Assembly: GCF_025602895.1 (NCBI RefSeq)
Contig: NW_026516209.1
Span: 930,001 to 994,000 of the forward strand
Reading direction: 5' to 3'
Source: Polychytrium aggregatum
Taxonomy: Eukaryota > Chytridiomycota > Chytridiomycetes > Polychytriales
Length of the DNA: 64,000 bases
The notes below the pieces were generated by a model. It worked only from the letters and a program-made list of their open reading frames with translations, was not told the DNA's origin and searched no databases. The position numbers and the translations under genes are program-made. Shown piece after piece: positions 63,042 through 64,000 of the stretch (within the stretch, counting starts at the first letter, position 1; each line of letters opens with the position of its first letter).

Positions 63042-64000
63042 TCATGGCTGCCTCTCTAGATGCTGCTCGACGATCTGGCCGAGCCGCTCGCTAAAGAGCT
63101 TGTTGATCCGGGGTCGGACATGCAGGTCGTCGATAAAGACGCTGCCCTTGCCGCGGACCTTGATTTCCTCCTCCAGGGTCTCCCAGATGCGCATGACGGC
63201 AATGTTGCTGAGAGAAGCATTGCGGAAGACCTCAAAGACAGGCTCGTCGTGGTGGACGGACTTTGTTCCCGAGTGGTCGGGGGTGGTTTGGCGCCAAACG
63301 ATGAGGGTGTCGGGGGCATATCGGGCAAACTGCACCAGCGAGCGTGCGGCCTTGACCTTGTCGCCGTCGTGGATGCCAAAGTTGAAGTAGATGATTAGAC
63401 CGGGCCCGTAGCGGCGGCGCAGGTTGCCGAGCAGGCCGGGGATGGTGTCGCACCATTCCGGATCGCTATCAAAGTAGGGCGAGATGAGCTCGGGGAAGGC
63501 CCGGCCTTTGATGTGGCAGATGCCGTTGTCGTTGAACATGGTGTGGTAGACGAGCGGCGGCCGGTTGGGCATCTGGAAGTATCGGTTCTCGATGATCTTA
63601 CGGGTGGTGTCGGGTTGGAAATCGACCTCGCGGACACAGTCACAGATGGCGTATCCCCGCAGCAGCTCGGTGGTGCCGCTGTAGTAATCTCGCCAGCTGC
63701 TCCAGGCAGGCATGTAGGCGACGTCTCGACCGCCATCGGGCCGCGACTCCTCGTGCTGCCAGTAGCCGTTGGCCAGCCGGAAGGCCAGCGAAACAAACTG
63801 GTAGCGCATCGTGCTGTCACCGATAAAGACGATGGGACGTCTACGAGTCCAGCCCAAGCCATCGGCGTTGAGGTCCGGGGTGGGCGCATCGTGCTTGTGC
63901 TCTATCCTGTCATCTTGGGTCTCGGAGCCGCCGTCGGGGATCTCCTCGTTCTCAGTTTCGTTCTCAGATTCGGATTCGGATTCGGATTCGGATTCGGATT
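63042..64000 (-). CDS. PC-esterase/TBL-like GDSL protein, N-terminus off the window
   Basis: The frame is open from the right edge to the stop at 63042 (about 319 residues seen). At the edge is a Ser-Glu dipeptide run followed by an acidic linker (NETENEEIPDGG), then the domain. It has VFIGDSTMRYQFVSLAFRL with the GDS nucleophile motif, MPAWSSWRDYYSGTTELLRG, YFNFGIHDGDKVKAA, and FIDDLHVRPRINKLF carrying the second catalytic D-x-x-H motif. These two motifs define the PC-esterase/trichome-birefringence-like group, whose members acylate or deacylate polysaccharides in the secretory path or at the cell surface. A signal or membrane anchor, if present, would lie beyond the window. Confidence 0.75.
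   Translation of the reverse strand, partial: SESESESESESENETENEEIPDGGSETQDDRIEHKHDAPTPDLNADGLGWTRRRPIVFIGDSTMRYQFVSLAFRLANGYWQHEESRPDGGRDVAYMPAWSSWRDYYSGTTELLRGYAICDCVREVDFQPDTTRKIIENRYFQMPNRPPLVYHTMFNDNGICHIKGRAFPELISPYFDSDPEWCDTIPGLLGNLRRRYGPGLIIYFNFGIHDGDKVKAARSLVQFARYAPDTLIVWRQTTPDHSGTKSVHHDEPVFEVFRNASLSNIAVMRIWETLEEEIKVRGKGSVFIDDLHVRPRINKLFSERLGQIVEQHLERQP

Overview
The window looks like nuclear DNA of a zoosporic (chytrid-like) fungus. Genes carry many short introns, the conserved proteins are fungal/opisthokont housekeeping factors, there is a TKL-kinase/Sel1-repeat gene, and the transposons are chromodomain Ty3/Gypsy elements of the self-priming (Tf1/sushi) kind. The chytrid assignment is inference. 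Nearly every gene needed splicing by eye, so exon ends come from GT(GC)...AG signals plus family conservation, not transcripts.

Left arm (1-7286): a membrane protein cut by the window edge, YAF9 (YEATS reader of NuA4/SWR1), LSM12, the GPN-loop GTPase GPN3, a 107-aa unrecognised protein, and a faint LINE-like reverse transcriptase remnant.

Centre (7287-34290): a 672-codon TKL kinase-Sel1 gene is split at 7996/32982 by a 24,980-bp nest of four LTR retrotransposons. Element A (family 1, minus) sits in the gene with 5-bp target duplication GTCTG. B, a copy of A apart from one homopolymer, is inserted in A's gag (TCTTT). C (family 2, minus) is inserted in B's 3' LTR (CTCAT) and D (family 2, plus) in B's gag (GAAAC). 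The four element lengths plus three 5-bp duplications account for every base of the nest. Both families have a 12-nt primer-binding site that is the exact reverse complement of a sequence inside their own LTR, 39 nt after the start of a TATA box, the signature of self-primed reverse transcription. LTR pairs look identical, so the burst is recent.

Right arm (34291-64000), gene-dense: a seven-TM protein (+), importin-9 (-, about 23 exons, one probably an AT-AC U12-type intron), PKA catalytic subunit (-), TFIIIC subunit GTF3C5/Sfc1 (-) divergent from GPATCH11 (+), RPL38 (-) divergent from a LYAR-type nucleolar protein (+), an LPLAT acyltransferase (-), a four-TM protein (-) divergent from mitochondrial serine hydroxymethyltransferase (+), and a PC-esterase/TBL-like protein running off the right edge (-). 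Links between neighbours are limited to divergent pairs: RPL38/LYAR both serve ribosome synthesis. There is no operon-like or biosynthetic cluster, CRISPR array, or recognisable tRNA or rRNA gene.
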